Below, in pieces: positions 21,014-30,763 of a stretch of 64,000 bases of DNA. Numbering within the stretch: the stretch's first letter is position 1; each line of letters begins with the position of its first letter. This DNA is from Kosakonia quasisacchari (GTDB taxonomy: Bacteria > Pseudomonadota > Gammaproteobacteria > Enterobacterales > Enterobacteriaceae). A program made the position numbers and the translations under genes. A model generated the notes under the pieces. The model saw only the letters and a list, made by a program, of their open reading frames with translations, was not told where the DNA came from and searched no databases. Where the stretch lies: contig NZ_SJOP01000001.1 of the NCBI RefSeq assembly GCF_004331415.1, positions 1 through 64,000 on the forward strand, written 5' to 3'.

Positions 21014-21080
21014 TGTGTTCTCCGAGGGCGGTAAAAAGGTGTCGGTTCAGGCTTAGGGTTCGGGGACAACAACAGCGCAT
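20958..21080 (-). CDS. Candidate poly-cysteine leader peptide
   Basis: A 40-codon frame begins MRCCCPRTLSLNRHLFTALG: three consecutive Cys codons (TGT TGT TGT) sit at positions 3-5. The ATG at 21080 has a strong GAGGAAAAG site. It extends into the oxygenase gene in another frame, covering its ribosome site and start (21013). Short poly-Cys reading frames are known as cysteine-responsive attenuators upstream of sulfur operons, for example in mycobacteria. Whether this one is translated is unproven. A short inverted repeat, TGTCGT (21102-21107) and ACGACA (21121-21126), lies just upstream of it. Confidence 0.55.
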   Translation of the reverse strand: MRCCCPRTLSLNRHLFTALGEHNERNHTAYSRSRPLYTRR

Positions 21081-21241
21081 TTTCTTTTCCTCACGTTTGG
21101 GTGTCGTCACAGCTTGCCTTACGACAAACACTTCAACCAATAACGTTCTTTTCTAATTTATGACCGAGCAGGATCATGTGCTTTTGCAAAAAACGCATAA
21201 CGCGGAACGCTTGAAATGGGGAAATAACTCCGATAGACTTT

Positions 21242-21256
21242 TGTTATGTTATAACA
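21242..21256. promoter_or_regulatory. Zur box upstream of rpmE2
   Basis: The 15-mer TGTTATGTTATAACA matches the core of the enterobacterial Zur consensus (TGTTATA, any base, TATAACA) at all specified positions but one. It lies 18-32 bp upstream of the rpmE2 start codon. Zinc-bound Zur would repress the operon; zinc starvation would switch it on. Confidence 0.82.
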
Positions 21257-21273
21257 AAACAAAAGAGTGAATG

Positions 21274-21534
21274 ATGAGACCCGATATCCATCCCCATTAC
21301 CGTACTGTCGTATTCCATGACACCAGCATCAATGAGTATTTCAAAGTGGGCTCGACCATTAAAACGGAGCGCGAAATTGAGCTGGAAGGTGTGACGTATC
21401 CGTATGTCACGATTGACGTTTCTTCGGCTTCGCACCCGTATTACACCGGTAAACAGAAAGTGATTGCGAACGAAGGCAGCGCGGCGCGTTTCCAGCAGCG
21501 CTATGGCCGCTTTTTTGCCGATAAAAAGGAGTAA
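21274..21534 (+). CDS. rpmE2: Zinc-independent ribosomal protein L31 type B
   Basis: The 86-residue protein is the L31 paralogue (YkgM in E. coli), with [20 protein letters not shown] at the N-terminus. It lacks the CxxC zinc-binding motif of L31 type A (no Cys at all). In zinc starvation it replaces RpmE in the ribosome and frees zinc. Two ATG codons lie in tandem; the second (21274) has better spacing from the GAG site. The Zur box upstream agrees with this role. Confidence 0.95.
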   Translation: MRPDIHPHYRTVVFHDTSINEYFKVGSTIKTEREIELEGVTYPYVTIDVSSASHPYYTGKQKVIANEGSAARFQQRYGRFFADKKE

Positions 21535-21537
21535 ATG

Positions 21538-21678
21538 ATGCAGGTACTGAATTCACTACGTAGCGCGAAACAACGCCACCCCGACTGCCAAATTGTTAAG
21601 CGCAAGGGGCGTTTGTACGTGATTTGTAAATCTAACCCGCGCTTCAAAGCCGTGCAGGGTAAAAAGAAAAAACGTTAA
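21538..21678 (+). CDS. rpmJ2: Ribosomal protein L36 type B
   Basis: This 46-codon gene codes for [20 protein letters not shown] and so on, ending VQGKKKKR, nearly identical to E. coli YkgO. It is the paralogue of L36 that lacks the full zinc-binding set. It lies three bases after rpmE2 behind an AGGAG site and is co-transcribed with it under Zur control. The stop codon TAA (21676-21678) overlaps the stop of the convergent GNAT gene. Confidence 0.95.
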   Translation: MQVLNSLRSAKQRHPDCQIVKRKGRLYVICKSNPRFKAVQGKKKKR

Positions 21679-22376
21679 GCGCGAAGCGATGCCAGGGAGT
21701 AACGCTGCTTGCCGTCAGCCGTGAAATTATCGGCGGCAAGCCAGCGTTGTAGCGCGCTATCCACGGTTGGCCATTCACTGTCAATAATTGAAAACCAGTC
21801 TGTATCGCGGTTATGGCCTTTACTCACCAGCGCCTGACGAAAGCGGCCTTCAAACTGAAAACCTAAGCGCAGCGCGGCCTGGCGCGAAGGTTCATTCAGG
21901 CTGTTGCATTTCCATTCATAGCGGCGATAGCCAAGCGTATCGAAGACATAGCGCATCAATAACCATTGTGCTTCTGTCGATGCCGGGGTTCGGCTTAGCA
22001 GCGGCGAAAAGTGCACGCTTCCTACTTCCCCCACACCATTTTTTTCATCAATGCGCATTAACGATAAACTGCCAACCGGCAAATCGGTTTGCTTATCGAT
22101 AACGGCAAAATGAAGCGGATCGCGCAGGGCGCATACGCTGGTGATCCACGCGCCAAACGCGGATTCATCCTGCTCGGGTTCTCGTAACAACCATGTCCAA
22201 CTACGGTTGTCGCCCGCACGTCGATGCGCCTGAAATAGCGCGGTGGCGTGGCCTGGCTGCAAGGGTTCGAGACGACAATAATCGCCTTTTAGCGCCACGC
22301 GCTCCGGGAAAGGTCGCGGTTGCCAGTCCGGCAGCGCTGCGCCGACCGGTTGTTGATACTCGTTGATTGCGTTCAT
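21675..22376 (-). CDS. GNAT acetyltransferase
   Basis: The 233-residue protein begins (after the ATG at 22376, with an AAGGAG site) with a linker typical of RimJ/RimL-like GNATs, [21 protein letters not shown]. It has the acetyl-CoA region [21 protein letters not shown] and the C-terminal [25 protein letters not shown]. The substrate is unknown. It is divergent from a MocR regulator 99 bp away, which probably regulates it, and its stop overlaps that of rpmJ2. Confidence 0.87.
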   Translation of the reverse strand: MNAINEYQQPVGAALPDWQPRPFPERVALKGDYCRLEPLQPGHATALFQAHRRAGDNRSWTWLLREPEQDESAFGAWITSVCALRDPLHFAVIDKQTDLPVGSLSLMRIDEKNGVGEVGSVHFSPLLSRTPASTEAQWLLMRYVFDTLGYRRYEWKCNSLNEPSRQAALRLGFQFEGRFRQALVSKGHNRDTDWFSIIDSEWPTVDSALQRWLAADNFTADGKQRYSLASLRA

Positions 22377-22420
22377 TGTGGCTCCTTTTGATGTGCTGCC
22401 AGCGTAGCGCGGTGCTGGTT

Positions 22421-22454
22421 CCATAAAAAGAGCCATACCGCTATAGTCTTATGG
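22421..22454. promoter_or_regulatory. Candidate MocR operator, CCATA repeats
   Basis: Two direct repeats CCATA (22421-22425 and 22433-22437) are 12 bp apart, and an inverted copy TATGG lies at 22450-22454. They sit in the divergent GNAT/mocR intergenic region. MocR regulators usually bind spaced repeats of this type. No data support the site. Confidence 0.45.
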
Positions 22455-22475
22455 GGCCACGATTGAGAGCGTAAA

Positions 22476-23924
22476 ATGAACATTCCGGACGATGAGTTAT
22501 ATGCGCTACTGCGCCAGCCGCTGGCGGCGCGCGCGGGGGCGACGCTGCAGCGGACGGTTTATATGGCGCTGCGTGATGCGATACTGAATGGCAAGTTAAA
22601 ATCGGGTAGCCTGTTGCCGGGTTCGCGCGTGTTGGCGCAGGCGTTGGTGCTTTCGCGCAATACCGTTAACACGGCGCTTGAGCAACTGGCTGTGGAAGGA
22701 TATGTATTGCGCGACCGGCAAGGGACGCGTGTCGCCACACCGGCAAATGTTAAACGCTCACCGCTGACGCCGCCATCGGTCAGGCTGGCTCGCGGCGTAC
22801 AACAACTGCCTGGTGGTGTTCAGCGTTATTCACCCGCACTGGCATTCACTCCCGGCATTCCCGCCGCTAACTATTTTCCGCTTGCTATCTGGCGGCGGCT
22901 TACGGAGCGGGTATGGCGTGATGAGGGCAACACGTTGCTGAGTTATGGCGCGTCTGCCGGCGAACTGCGCCTGCGCATGGCGATTGCGCGTCATCTGGCG
23001 ATTTCCCGCGGTATTCATTGTGATGCTGAACAGATTGTCATCACTGAAGGTGCGCAGGAAGCACTGATGTTGTGTGTGCGTTTGTTGTGCGATGCCGGTG
23101 ATGAAGCGTGGGTCGAGGAGCCCGGTTATGGCGGGGCAAAAAGCGCGTTTTTATCGGCAGGGTTAAATGTCACAGGAATCAGTGTCGATAATGAAGGAAT
23201 GAGGCTGGATGTTACGGCAGCCACGCCGCGCATTATTTACACCTCGCCGTCGCATCAATATCCCTTAGGCCAGGTGATGAGTGCAACCCGGCGGCTGGCG
23301 CTGCTGGATTATGCCAGCCGCACGGGGAGCTGGATTATCGAGGACGATTACGACAGCGAGTTCCGTTATCCCGGAGAGCCTATTCCGGCAATGCTCGGCA
23401 TGGTGGCTCATCCGCCGGTGGTTTATATCGGTACGTTCAGCAAGACACTGTTTCCCTCGCTGCGTATTGGTTTCATGGTCATGCCGCCCGCGTTGGCGCA
23501 GGCTGCTGTGCCGGTTATCGGCAGTTTATTGCGCGGAGGGCACCGGGCAGAGCAACTGACGCTGGCGCGTTTTATTGAAGAGGGACACTACACGCGTCAT
23601 TTGGCGGCGATGCGGCGTCTCTACCGCAAGCGACAGGCACATTTGTTGGAGGCGTTACACCGTGAAATGCGGGTTGATCATCATATTTATGGCGGTGGCG
23701 GGGGGCTGCATTTAGCGTTGTCGATTCCGGGAATTGACGATCAAGCTCTTGTCCGCGAAGCGCACAAACTGCAACTTGCGCCGCATGCATTAAGCCGTTT
23801 CTGGCTTAAGCAAAACGCGGCATCAAGTGGGCTGGTTCTGGGTTACGGTAATACCTCCGCCGCGCGGTTTCCGGCGGCGGTGAGTGCGCTTAACCGGCTG
23901 ATTGTGCGCCAGCAGGGCGGGTAA
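22476..23924 (+). CDS. MocR/PdxR-family regulator
   Basis: The 482-residue protein has an N-terminal GntR winged helix ([20 protein letters not shown], about 47-66) and an aminotransferase-like domain with the PLP Lys323 in [12 protein letters not shown], preceded by [12 protein letters not shown]. It probably senses PLP or a PLP adduct. The divergent neighbour is a GNAT gene. Its 3' end overlaps ylaC by 35 bp in convergent orientation. Confidence 0.9.
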   Translation: MNIPDDELYALLRQPLAARAGATLQRTVYMALRDAILNGKLKSGSLLPGSRVLAQALVLSRNTVNTALEQLAVEGYVLRDRQGTRVATPANVKRSPLTPPSVRLARGVQQLPGGVQRYSPALAFTPGIPAANYFPLAIWRRLTERVWRDEGNTLLSYGASAGELRLRMAIARHLAISRGIHCDAEQIVITEGAQEALMLCVRLLCDAGDEAWVEEPGYGGAKSAFLSAGLNVTGISVDNEGMRLDVTAATPRIIYTSPSHQYPLGQVMSATRRLALLDYASRTGSWIIEDDYDSEFRYPGEPIPAMLGMVAHPPVVYIGTFSKTLFPSLRIGFMVMPPALAQAAVPVIGSLLRGGHRAEQLTLARFIEEGHYTRHLAAMRRLYRKRQAHLLEALHREMRVDHHIYGGGGGLHLALSIPGIDDQALVREAHKLQLAPHALSRFWLKQNAASSGLVLGYGNTSAARFPAAVSALNRLIVRQQGG

Positions 23925-24369
23925 GGGTGAAGACATCGTAAAAAGAGAGTTCGCCTTTACGCTCAACCATTTTCTGTAGCTGCGCTTTGTGTTCGTCATC
24001 CACTTTCGGCGAATGAAGAATAGCCTCAATCAAACCGTCAGGCACAAAACGGGTGTTGTACCACTCGCCGTTATAACAGACGCGGAAATCGAGAACATCG
24101 ATATCGTCGTAGTTGTAGCGCGGGTAAACATCGAAAAAGAAAAAACCGTTCAGCACGACGAACAGGACAACCAGCAACCATACTGAACCGGAGAGCGTTT
24201 CGGATTGCAGCATCACGGCGAGCGTAGCAAGCCAGGCCAGATACATACCGATAAACAAGCCGGGGTGATTGCGAATAAAACTGATGCTGAAGCGCGGCCG
24301 GTTATCTCGTTTCTCGCGCTGATTTATCTCTTCAATCGTTTCGGTGAGCAGCCGCTGTATCTCTGTCAT
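23890..24369 (-). CDS. ylaC: Inner-membrane protein YlaC
   Basis: The 159-residue protein is nearly the same as E. coli Yla[21 protein letters not shown], two membrane segments around [20 protein letters not shown] and [19 protein letters not shown], and the conserved stretch [20 protein letters not shown]. The function is unknown. It returns the window to the E. coli backbone order after the second accessory block. Confidence 0.95.
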   Translation of the reverse strand: MTEIQRLLTETIEEINQREKRDNRPRFSISFIRNHPGLFIGMYLAWLATLAVMLQSETLSGSVWLLVVLFVVLNGFFFFDVYPRYNYDDIDVLDFRVCYNGEWYNTRFVPDGLIEAILHSPKVDDEHKAQLQKMVERKGELSFYDVFTLTRPAGAQSAG

Positions 24370-24469
24370 CTTACGCCTTTGTTGATACTGTTTTGCAGGT
24401 GGACAGCCTATTTTAAGTTGCCACTATGTATGAAAAAAGTAACAGTTTCATCACAAAAAACGATAACAG

Positions 24470-25036
24470 TTACAGCGCGGCGGTGGGCAATGTCTTGATG
24501 ATTTGCGCCGGGTTACCACCGACGACCACATTGGGCGGTACATCTTTTACGACAACCGCACCGGAAGCAATGACGGCATTATCCCCGATAGTGACACCAG
24601 GATTAATCACCGATCGCCCGCCAATCCACACATTGTGACCAATGGTGACGGGTTTTCCATATTCAATGCCGCTTATGCGTTCAGCGGCATCAACTGGATG
24701 TGTTGCCGTGTAGATATGTACGCCGGGCGCCAGCATGCAATTGTCGCCGATATGAATAGGGCAGACATCGAGCATCACGCAATCAAAATTAGCGTAAAAC
24801 GCCTTACCGAGGAAAATATTGTACCCATAGTCGCAGCGGAAACTGGGTTCGATATAAGCCTCTTCACTTTGGCCAAGAAGTTCTTTGAGGATGACTTTAC
24901 GTTCAGCTTTTTCATCCGGGCGTGAATGGTTATAGCGATGAAGCAATTGCCGCGCGTGCAGGCGGTCGGAACGCAAGGTTTCATCAGACGGACGGTAGGG
25001 CAAACCGGCTGTCATTTTTTGTTTTTCATCATTCAT
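24470..25036 (-). CDS. maa: Maltose O-acetyltransferase
   Basis: The 188-residue enzyme transfers acetyl from acetyl-CoA to maltose and glucose. It has the hexapeptide left-handed beta-helix repeats ([40 protein letters not shown]) and the catalytic His in TATHPVD. I start at the ATG at 25036 to match the family N-terminus, although its ribosome site is weak; an ATG at 25051 lies upstream. Confidence 0.93.
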   Translation of the reverse strand: MNDEKQKMTAGLPYRPSDETLRSDRLHARQLLHRYNHSRPDEKAERKVILKELLGQSEEAYIEPSFRCDYGYNIFLGKAFYANFDCVMLDVCPIHIGDNCMLAPGVHIYTATHPVDAAERISGIEYGKPVTIGHNVWIGGRSVINPGVTIGDNAVIASGAVVVKDVPPNVVVGGNPAQIIKTLPTAAL

Positions 25037-25113
25037 TGGGAGCGGATACACCTGTCACCAAGGTTGAACGCCATGTCGCGATAAAGAAAACCTTCAATAA
25101 ACTTTCAGGAGAA

Positions 25114-25332
25114 TTAACGCACAAATTTCCACACGGAGGAGGGGATTTTGTCATAAAGCTTATTCATGGTCAGTTCTGCCAGACGATGATCCGCTGCTGA
25201 ATAAAACACCGCGAGTTCCTCGTCGGGAAGTTCGTATTTATTTTTTTCAATTACACGTTCAAGGGTATCAATTGTCTGACAGCGTCTTAAGCGCATCAAA
25301 TAATCAATTTTTGTTAATGGTTTTTCGGACAT
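25114..25332 (-). CDS. hha: Hha, partner of H-NS
   Basis: The 72-residue protein is nearly identical to E. coli Hha ([20 protein letters not shown]), including the conserved Cys18 and [22 protein letters not shown]. Hha binds H-NS and modulates silencing of horizontally acquired genes; it is also the toxin-like partner of TomB. It lies 23 bp downstream of tomB in the same direction. Confidence 0.97.
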   Translation of the reverse strand: MSEKPLTKIDYLMRLRRCQTIDTLERVIEKNKYELPDEELAVFYSAADHRLAELTMNKLYDKIPSSVWKFVR

Positions 25333-25355
25333 ACCTTCACCTTAGTGTTGAAAAA

Positions 25356-25730
25356 CTAACAAGAGTGGCTAACAGGATTAGCCTTGCTTACATTGACGAA
25401 ACTGCGGAACAATTTGTTACCTGTTTTACGCCATTTCTGTAAGTCGTGTGTATTTATGCCATAGCTACTGAACAACATAAACGTATCGTCAAGGTATTCG
25501 TCTATCAGTTCAATCAGCTTATTATCTTCATTGTACTTAATTTTATAATTAAGTGCGAAAGTGGCTATGTGTTCTATCAGCTCGTTTAACTGCAAATTGA
25601 TTGCCGAGGTAGGATCGTTAACCCACCCATGATGGCTCTCTTCAAGATTAGCGAGACAGTCATGGTACAACGTTTCGCAGAGAAATTTGAGCTGCGCGAT
25701 ATCATGCCTTTTCGGCGAGTATTCGTCCAT
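25356..25730 (-). CDS. tomB: TomB, Hha-regulating biofilm protein
   Basis: The 124-residue protein matches E. coli TomB (YbaJ): MDEYSPKRHDIAQLKFLCET and ELIEHIATFALNYKIKYNED. It counteracts Hha toxicity through an oxygen-dependent cysteine reaction in the known system. It is transcribed with hha, ahead of it. Confidence 0.96.
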   Translation of the reverse strand: MDEYSPKRHDIAQLKFLCETLYHDCLANLEESHHGWVNDPTSAINLQLNELIEHIATFALNYKIKYNEDNKLIELIDEYLDDTFMLFSSYGINTHDLQKWRKTGNKLFRSFVNVSKANPVSHSC

Positions 25731-25946
25731 AACGCATCCCCTTCTGAGTGGTAATTTTTTTACTAACCAAAGGCTGTTTCAGGATGGGAAACTTCTGCTC
25801 TGACCAGAGACACAGGCTGCTTTATGATGTTGATATAACTATAAGCTAGTCTGAAAAGGATTTCATGGTGCCATCATGAAAAATTACAAATAATATGTTT
25901 TCCAGTCCAAAATGGACGAAATAGCAATCAACTCAATGGAGATAAA

Positions 25947-26000
25947 ATGTTGCGTTTATGCGCTTTATTGTTCGCGCATCCTTACGATTCATTAAGTTAG
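25947..26000 (+). CDS. Candidate 17-codon small gene
   Basis: An ATG at 25947 with ATGGAG seven bases upstream opens a frame coding for MLRLCALLFAHPYDSLS. The peptide is hydrophobic in its first half. A stem-loop with T tract follows 12 bp after the stop. The unit resembles a small membrane peptide or leader with its own terminator, but a chance frame is equally possible. Confidence 0.3.
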   Translation: MLRLCALLFAHPYDSLS

Positions 26001-26012
26001 CGCTATTGAGAT

Positions 26013-26037
26013 TATTCCTCAAATAGGAATATTTTTA
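26013..26037 (+). terminator. Candidate rho-independent terminator
   Basis: TATTCCT (26013-26019) pairs with AGGAATA (26025-26031) around a 5-base loop, followed by TTTTTAT. It would end a short plus-strand transcript that starts between tomB and this point. Confidence 0.5.
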
Positions 26038-26211
26038 TACCAGGATTTTTCTGACTTAAACTGATTGTACCCACTAATTAAGAGTATTACCTGGCCATCA
26101 AACTTGTATTGCAAATACACAGTAATTATATGCCTTATATTCGCAGCATAAAATAAACAAACAGACAATAAATGCTTTTAATGACCGTTTATGGACGGAT
26201 GAGTTGATGTG

Positions 26212-26237
26212 AAAAAGGCCGCTAAGCGCGGCCTTTT
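26212..26237 (-). terminator. acrAB terminator
   Basis: A 10-bp stem AAAAGGCCGC (26213-26222) with GCGGCCTTTT (26228-26237) has A and T runs on both sides, so it can work in both directions. It lies just after the acrB stop. Confidence 0.85.
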
Positions 26238-26258
26238 CTAATATAGAAACTGAGAAAC

Positions 26259-29200
26259 TTACTGCTGCTCAACCTTGTGGCTGTGTTCTATATCTTCGCG
26301 GCGGCTAAAGCGGCGGCGGACCACCACAAAGAACACCGGAACGAAGAAGATAGCCAGTACGGTTGCGGTGATCATCCCGCCCATTACGCCGGTACCTACG
26401 GCGTTTTGCGCGCCGGAACCTGCACCGGAGCTGATAACCAACGGCAGTACACCAAGGATAAACGCCAGAGACGTCATCAGAATCGGGCGCAAACGCATAC
26501 GTACCGCTTCAAGCGTCGCTTCTATCAGCCCTTTGCCCTCTTTATCCATGAGATCCTTGGCGAATTCGACGATAAGTATCGCGTTCTTCGCCGACAAGCC
26601 AATGGTTGTCAGCAGGCCTACCTGGAAGTACACGTCATTGGTCAGGCCACGGAAGCTCGCCGCCAACAATGCACCAACAACCCCCAGCGGAACCACCAGC
26701 ATGACCGAGAACGGAATCGACCAGCTCTCATAGAGTGCTGCCAGACAGAGGAAGACCACAATCAGCGAAATGGCGTATAGCGCTGGTGCCTGGTTACCGG
26801 AGAGACGTTCCTGGTAGGACATCCCCGTCCAGTCATAGCCGATGCCGGTAGGCAACTTGCTGGCCAGCTCTTCCATCATTGCCATCGCTTCACCGGTACT
26901 TTTACCCGGAGCCGCCTGGCCAAGAAGTTCCATTGACGGCAAACCGTTGTAACGTTCCAGACGCGGTGAGCCATATTCCCAGTGTGTGGTGGAGAAGGCT
27001 GAGAATGGCACCATCTGACCATCGGTCGCACGGACATACCAGTTACCGATGTCGCTTGGCAGCATGCGGTATTTTGCCTGCGACATCACGTACACTTTCT
27101 TCACGCGACCACGGTCGATGAAGTCGTTAACGTAGCTACCGCCCCATGCTGCTCCCAGCGTGGTGTTGATATCGCTAATCGACACACCCAGCGCCTGCGC
27201 TTTTTCCTGATCGATATCGATCTTGAATTGCGGTGTATCTTCAAGCCCGTTAGGACGCACGCCGACCAGCAGATCCGGGTGCTGCGCGATTTCACCAAAC
27301 AGCTGGTTACGCGCCTGCGTTAACTTCTCATGACCGAGGTTGGCCTGGTCGATCAACTGGAAGTCGAAGCCAGTAGCCGTACCCAGCTCGACAATTGCTG
27401 GCAGGTTAAAGGCGAAGACCATCGCATCTTTAATCGACGCAAAGTGCGCGCTGGCACGGCCTGCAATCGCAGGAACCTTGTTCGCTTCACCTGGACGTTC
27501 ATCCCAGTTTTTCAGCGAAATGAATGCCAGACCGGTGTTCTGACCGCGACCGGAGAAGCCGAAACCGTTAACGGTAAAGACGGAATTAACGTTGTCTTTC
27601 TCGTTTTCCAGATAATACTTCGTCACTTCATCCAGCACTTTCTGCGTACGTTCTTGTGTCGCACCCGCAGGCAACTGAGCCATGGTCAGAAACACACCCT
27701 GGTCTTCATCCGGCAGGAACGAACTTGGCAGACGCACAAACAGCACCGCCATGCCCGCAACGATAATGATATAGAGCAGCAAATAACGACCGGTGCTGCG
27801 CAGGATATTGCCCACGCTATCGGTGTAATGGTGCGTGCTCTTTTCGAACATGCGGTTGAACCAGCCGAAGAAGCCTTTTTTGCCTTCGCCGTGGTCGCCT
27901 TTTGCGACCGGTTTCAGCATCGTGGCGCACAGTGCTGGCGTCAGGATCAACGCCACCAGTACGGAGAGCACCATCGCAGAAACGATAGTGATCGAGAACT
28001 GGCGATAGATAGCGCCGGTAGAGCCGCCGAAGAAGGCCATCGGGATAAATACGGCTGACAGAACCAGTGCGATACCAACCAGTGCGCCCTGAATCTGCCC
28101 CATCGAGCGGCGTGTCGCCTCTTTCGGCGGCAAGCCTTCTTCCATCATCACACGCTCGACGTTTTCCACCACCACGATGGCATCGTCCACGAGCAGACCT
28201 ATCGCCAGCACCATACCAAACATGGTGAGGGTGTTTATCGAGTAGCCAAACGCGGCGAGTATGGCGAAAGTACCGAGCAGTACCACCGGCACCGCAATGG
28301 TTGGGATAAGCGTTGCGCGGAAGTTCTGTAGGAACAGATACATCACCAGGAACACCAGCACGATCGCTTCAACCAGCGTTTTCACCACTTCGTTAATAGA
28401 AATCTTAACGAACGGGGTCGTATCGTACGGGTAAACCACTTTCAGGCCGTGCGGGAAGAACGGTTCCAGTTTGGCGATCGTGCCGCGTACTGCCTCGGCG
28501 GTATCCAGTGCGTTCGCGCCGGTCGCCAGTTTAATCCCCAGACCTGCTGCCGGTTGACCGTTATAGCGGGCGATAACGTCATAGCTTTCACCGCCCAGCT
28601 CGATCTTCGCGACATCGCGCAGACGAACCTGCGAGCCATCGCTGTTCACTTTCAGCAGGATTTTGCCAAACTCTTCGGTCGACGTCAGACGGGTCTGCGC
28701 GATGATGGAAGCGTTCAACTGCTGTCCTTTCACCGGCGGTGTACCGCCTAACTGACCGGCCGCTACCTGGGCGTTCTGCGCTTTAATGGCCGCAATCACG
28801 TCAACCGGCGTCAGCTGGAAGTTATTGAGTTTGTTTGGGTCCATCCAGATACGCATCGCATACTGCGCACCGAACAGCTGAACATCACCCACGCCCGCAG
28901 TACGGCTGACCGGATCTTTAATGGTCGCGCCCACGTAGTCGGCAATATCTTCCTGCGTCATTGAACCATCGGTACTGATCATACCGAGAACCATCAGGAA
29001 GCTACTGGATGATTTCTCAACGCTAACACCCTGCTGCTGTACTTCTTGCGGTAACAACGGCATCGCCAGTTGCAGTTTGTTCTGCACCTGAACCTGCGCG
29101 ATGTCCGCATCAGTACCGGAATCGAAGGTGATAGTGATCTGCACCGTACCAGAGGAATCACTGGCAGAGGACATATAGAGCAGGTTATCGATACCGTTCA

Positions 29201-29405
29201 TGTTCTGTTCGATAACCTGCGTTACGGTGTCCTGCACCGTTTTCGCATCAGCACCTGGGTAGGAAGCCGTGATCTGAATTGCAGGTGGCGCGATCGTCGG
29301 ATACTGCGCTACCGGCAATTTGAGGATCGAAAGCGCCCCTGCCAGCATGATGATAATCGCGATAACCCACGCAAATATGGGGCGATCGATAAAAAACTTA
29401 GCCAT
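26259..29405 (-). CDS. acrB: Multidrug efflux RND transporter AcrB
   Basis: The 1048-residue inner-membrane proton/drug antiporter works with AcrA and TolC to expel antibiotics, bile salts and dyes. It is almost identical to E. coli AcrB (1049). Visible motifs are the proton-relay Asp pair in [18 protein letters not shown], the Lys in [15 protein letters not shown], and the typical N-terminus [20 protein letters not shown]. It lies 22 bp after acrA. Confidence 0.98.
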   Translation of the reverse strand: MAKFFIDRPIFAWVIAIIIMLAGALSILKLPVAQYPTIAPPAIQITASYPGADAKTVQDTVTQVIEQNMNGIDNLLYMSSASDSSGTVQITITFDSGTDADIAQVQVQNKLQLAMPLLPQEVQQQGVSVEKSSSSFLMVLGMISTDGSMTQEDIADYVGATIKDPVSRTAGVGDVQLFGAQYAMRIWMDPNKLNNFQLTPVDVIAAIKAQNAQVAAGQLGGTPPVKGQQLNASIIAQTRLTSTEEFGKILLKVNSDGSQVRLRDVAKIELGGESYDVIARYNGQPAAGLGIKLATGANALDTAEAVRGTIAKLEPFFPHGLKVVYPYDTTPFVKISINEVVKTLVEAIVLVFLVMYLFLQNFRATLIPTIAVPVVLLGTFAILAAFGYSINTLTMFGMVLAIGLLVDDAIVVVENVERVMMEEGLPPKEATRRSMGQIQGALVGIALVLSAVFIPMAFFGGSTGAIYRQFSITIVSAMVLSVLVALILTPALCATMLKPVAKGDHGEGKKGFFGWFNRMFEKSTHHYTDSVGNILRSTGRYLLLYIIIVAGMAVLFVRLPSSFLPDEDQGVFLTMAQLPAGATQERTQKVLDEVTKYYLENEKDNVNSVFTVNGFGFSGRGQNTGLAFISLKNWDERPGEANKVPAIAGRASAHFASIKDAMVFAFNLPAIVELGTATGFDFQLIDQANLGHEKLTQARNQLFGEIAQHPDLLVGVRPNGLEDTPQFKIDIDQEKAQALGVSISDINTTLGAAWGGSYVNDFIDRGRVKKVYVMSQAKYRMLPSDIGNWYVRATDGQMVPFSAFSTTHWEYGSPRLERYNGLPSMELLGQAAPGKSTGEAMAMMEELASKLPTGIGYDWTGMSYQERLSGNQAPALYAISLIVVFLCLAALYESWSIPFSVMLVVPLGVVGALLAASFRGLTNDVYFQVGLLTTIGLSAKNAILIVEFAKDLMDKEGKGLIEATLEAVRMRLRPILMTSLAFILGVLPLVISSGAGSGAQNAVGTGVMGGMITATVLAIFFVPVFFVVVRRRFSRREDIEHSHKVEQQ

Positions 29406-29427
29406 GTCTTAACGGCTCCTGTTTAAG

Positions 29428-30621
29428 TTAAGACTTCGGTTTTTCTGACTGGCCGCCGGCCTGGGCTTGCTCTTTATTGTCAGAAGTCACTTCCTGCGCT
29501 TTCACCTGCGCGCCCGGTTTGACTTTTTGTAAACCCGTGATGATCACACGATCGCCGGTTTTCAGGCCATCCGTTACCAGCCATTTGTCGCCAATGGCCT
29601 GAGTCGCAGTGATATTACGGATTTCAACTTTGTCACCTTCGCCCACAACCATCACTGTTGCATCGCCACGCGGCGTACGGGCAACGCCTTGTTGCGGAAC
29701 CAGCAGCGCGTTCGGGTTCACACCTTCTTCAAGCTTGGCGCGCACAAACATGCCGGGCAGTAGGGTGTGGTCAGGGTTCGGGAACACCGCACGCAGCGTG
29801 ATAGAACCGGTGGTCTGGTCAACGGTCACACCGGAGAACTCCAGCGTACCGGCCTGCGAATACTGAATGCCGTCATTGGTGACTAACTGCACTTTCGCTT
29901 TGCCGTTTTCCTGTTTCAGAGAACCACTTGCCATCTCTTGTTTCAGGCGCAGGAAGTCATTGCTCGACTGGGTCACATCAACGTAGATCGGGTCAAGCTG
30001 CTGCACGGTAGTCAGCGCAGTCGTTTGCCCGCTCTGTACTAATGCGCCTTCCGTTACGGTTGACGTACCGGTACGGCCGCTAATCGGCGAGGTCACTTTA
30101 GTGTAAGCCAGATTGATGCGCGCGCTTTCAACCGCTGCCTTTGCGGCGATAACCGTCGCATTAGCCTGCTGTGCATCCGCTTGCGCAGTGTCGTAATCCT
30201 GTTGGCTGATGTACTTGGTACCCAACAGTTTTTTATAGCGATTCACGGTCATCTGCGCGATATTCGCAGCAGCTTGCGCCTTCGCAAGGTCACCTTTCGC
30301 GCTGTCGTAAGCAGCTTGATAAGTTGCCGGATCAATCTGATAGAGCGAGACACCTGCTTCAACGTCACTGCCTTCCGTGAAGTTGCGTTTTAAAATAATG
30401 CCGCTAACCTGCGGGCGGACTTCCGCAATGCGGTACGCACTGGTTCGGCCCGGCAGCTCTGTGGTGATTTGCAGAGGTTCAGTTTTGACCGTTACGACGC
30501 CAACTTCTGGCATCTGGCCCGCTCCCTTTTGTGCAGGTTTTTCGTCACATCCTGTAAGCGCTAAGCTGCCCGAAAGCATCAGAACGACCGCCAGAGGCGT
30601 TAACCCTCTGTTTTTGTTCAT
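29428..30621 (-). CDS. acrA: Periplasmic adaptor AcrA
   Basis: The 397-residue membrane-fusion lipoprotein links AcrB to TolC. It has a lipobox LTGC (Cys about residue 25), the lipoyl and alpha-hairpin domains (QAAYDSAKGDLAKAQAAANIA) and a C-terminal Gln/Ser-rich tail. The length equals E. coli AcrA. The start at 30621 has a GAGGTTTACTT site; an upstream frame to 30681 is rejected. It is transcribed divergently from acrR. Confidence 0.98.
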   Translation of the reverse strand: MNKNRGLTPLAVVLMLSGSLALTGCDEKPAQKGAGQMPEVGVVTVKTEPLQITTELPGRTSAYRIAEVRPQVSGIILKRNFTEGSDVEAGVSLYQIDPATYQAAYDSAKGDLAKAQAAANIAQMTVNRYKKLLGTKYISQQDYDTAQADAQQANATVIAAKAAVESARINLAYTKVTSPISGRTGTSTVTEGALVQSGQTTALTTVQQLDPIYVDVTQSSNDFLRLKQEMASGSLKQENGKAKVQLVTNDGIQYSQAGTLEFSGVTVDQTTGSITLRAVFPNPDHTLLPGMFVRAKLEEGVNPNALLVPQQGVARTPRGDATVMVVGEGDKVEIRNITATQAIGDKWLVTDGLKTGDRVIITGLQKVKPGAQVKAQEVTSDNKEQAQAGGQSEKPKS

Positions 30622-30711
30622 AAGTAAACCTCGAGTGTCCGATTTCAAATTGATCAATGGATCAATGGCCCAAAAACCCATTGCTGCGTTTATATTATGG
30701 TCGTGCTATGG

Positions 30712-30735
30712 TACAAACATTCACAAATGTATGTA
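30712..30735. promoter_or_regulatory. AcrR operator
   Basis: A 24-bp near-palindrome occupies the acrA-acrR intergenic region: the arm TACAAACATT (30712-30721) mirrors AATGTATGTA (30726-30735), with mismatches at one arm position and at the centre. It is the E. coli AcrR site with few changes. AcrR bound here would repress acrAB and itself until a ligand releases it. Confidence 0.88.
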
Positions 30736-30763
30736 AATCTGACTCCTGTAAATTCACCAACAT

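Larger units (their letters stand above)
25731..26258. other. 528-bp A+T-rich region between tomB and acrB
   Basis: No large gene is present. It holds the tomB promoter region, a candidate 17-codon gene (25947-26000) followed by a hairpin with a T tract (26013-26037), and the acrAB terminator (26212-26237). A TTGATATAACTATAAG stretch near 25826-25841 could contain a promoter. The rest shows nothing I can assign. Confidence 0.6.

Noticed and set aside
27330..28058. 242-codon plus-strand frame inside acrB
   Set aside because: It is antisense to the conserved acrB gene and rich in His/Arg/Gln, with no ribosome site of note.
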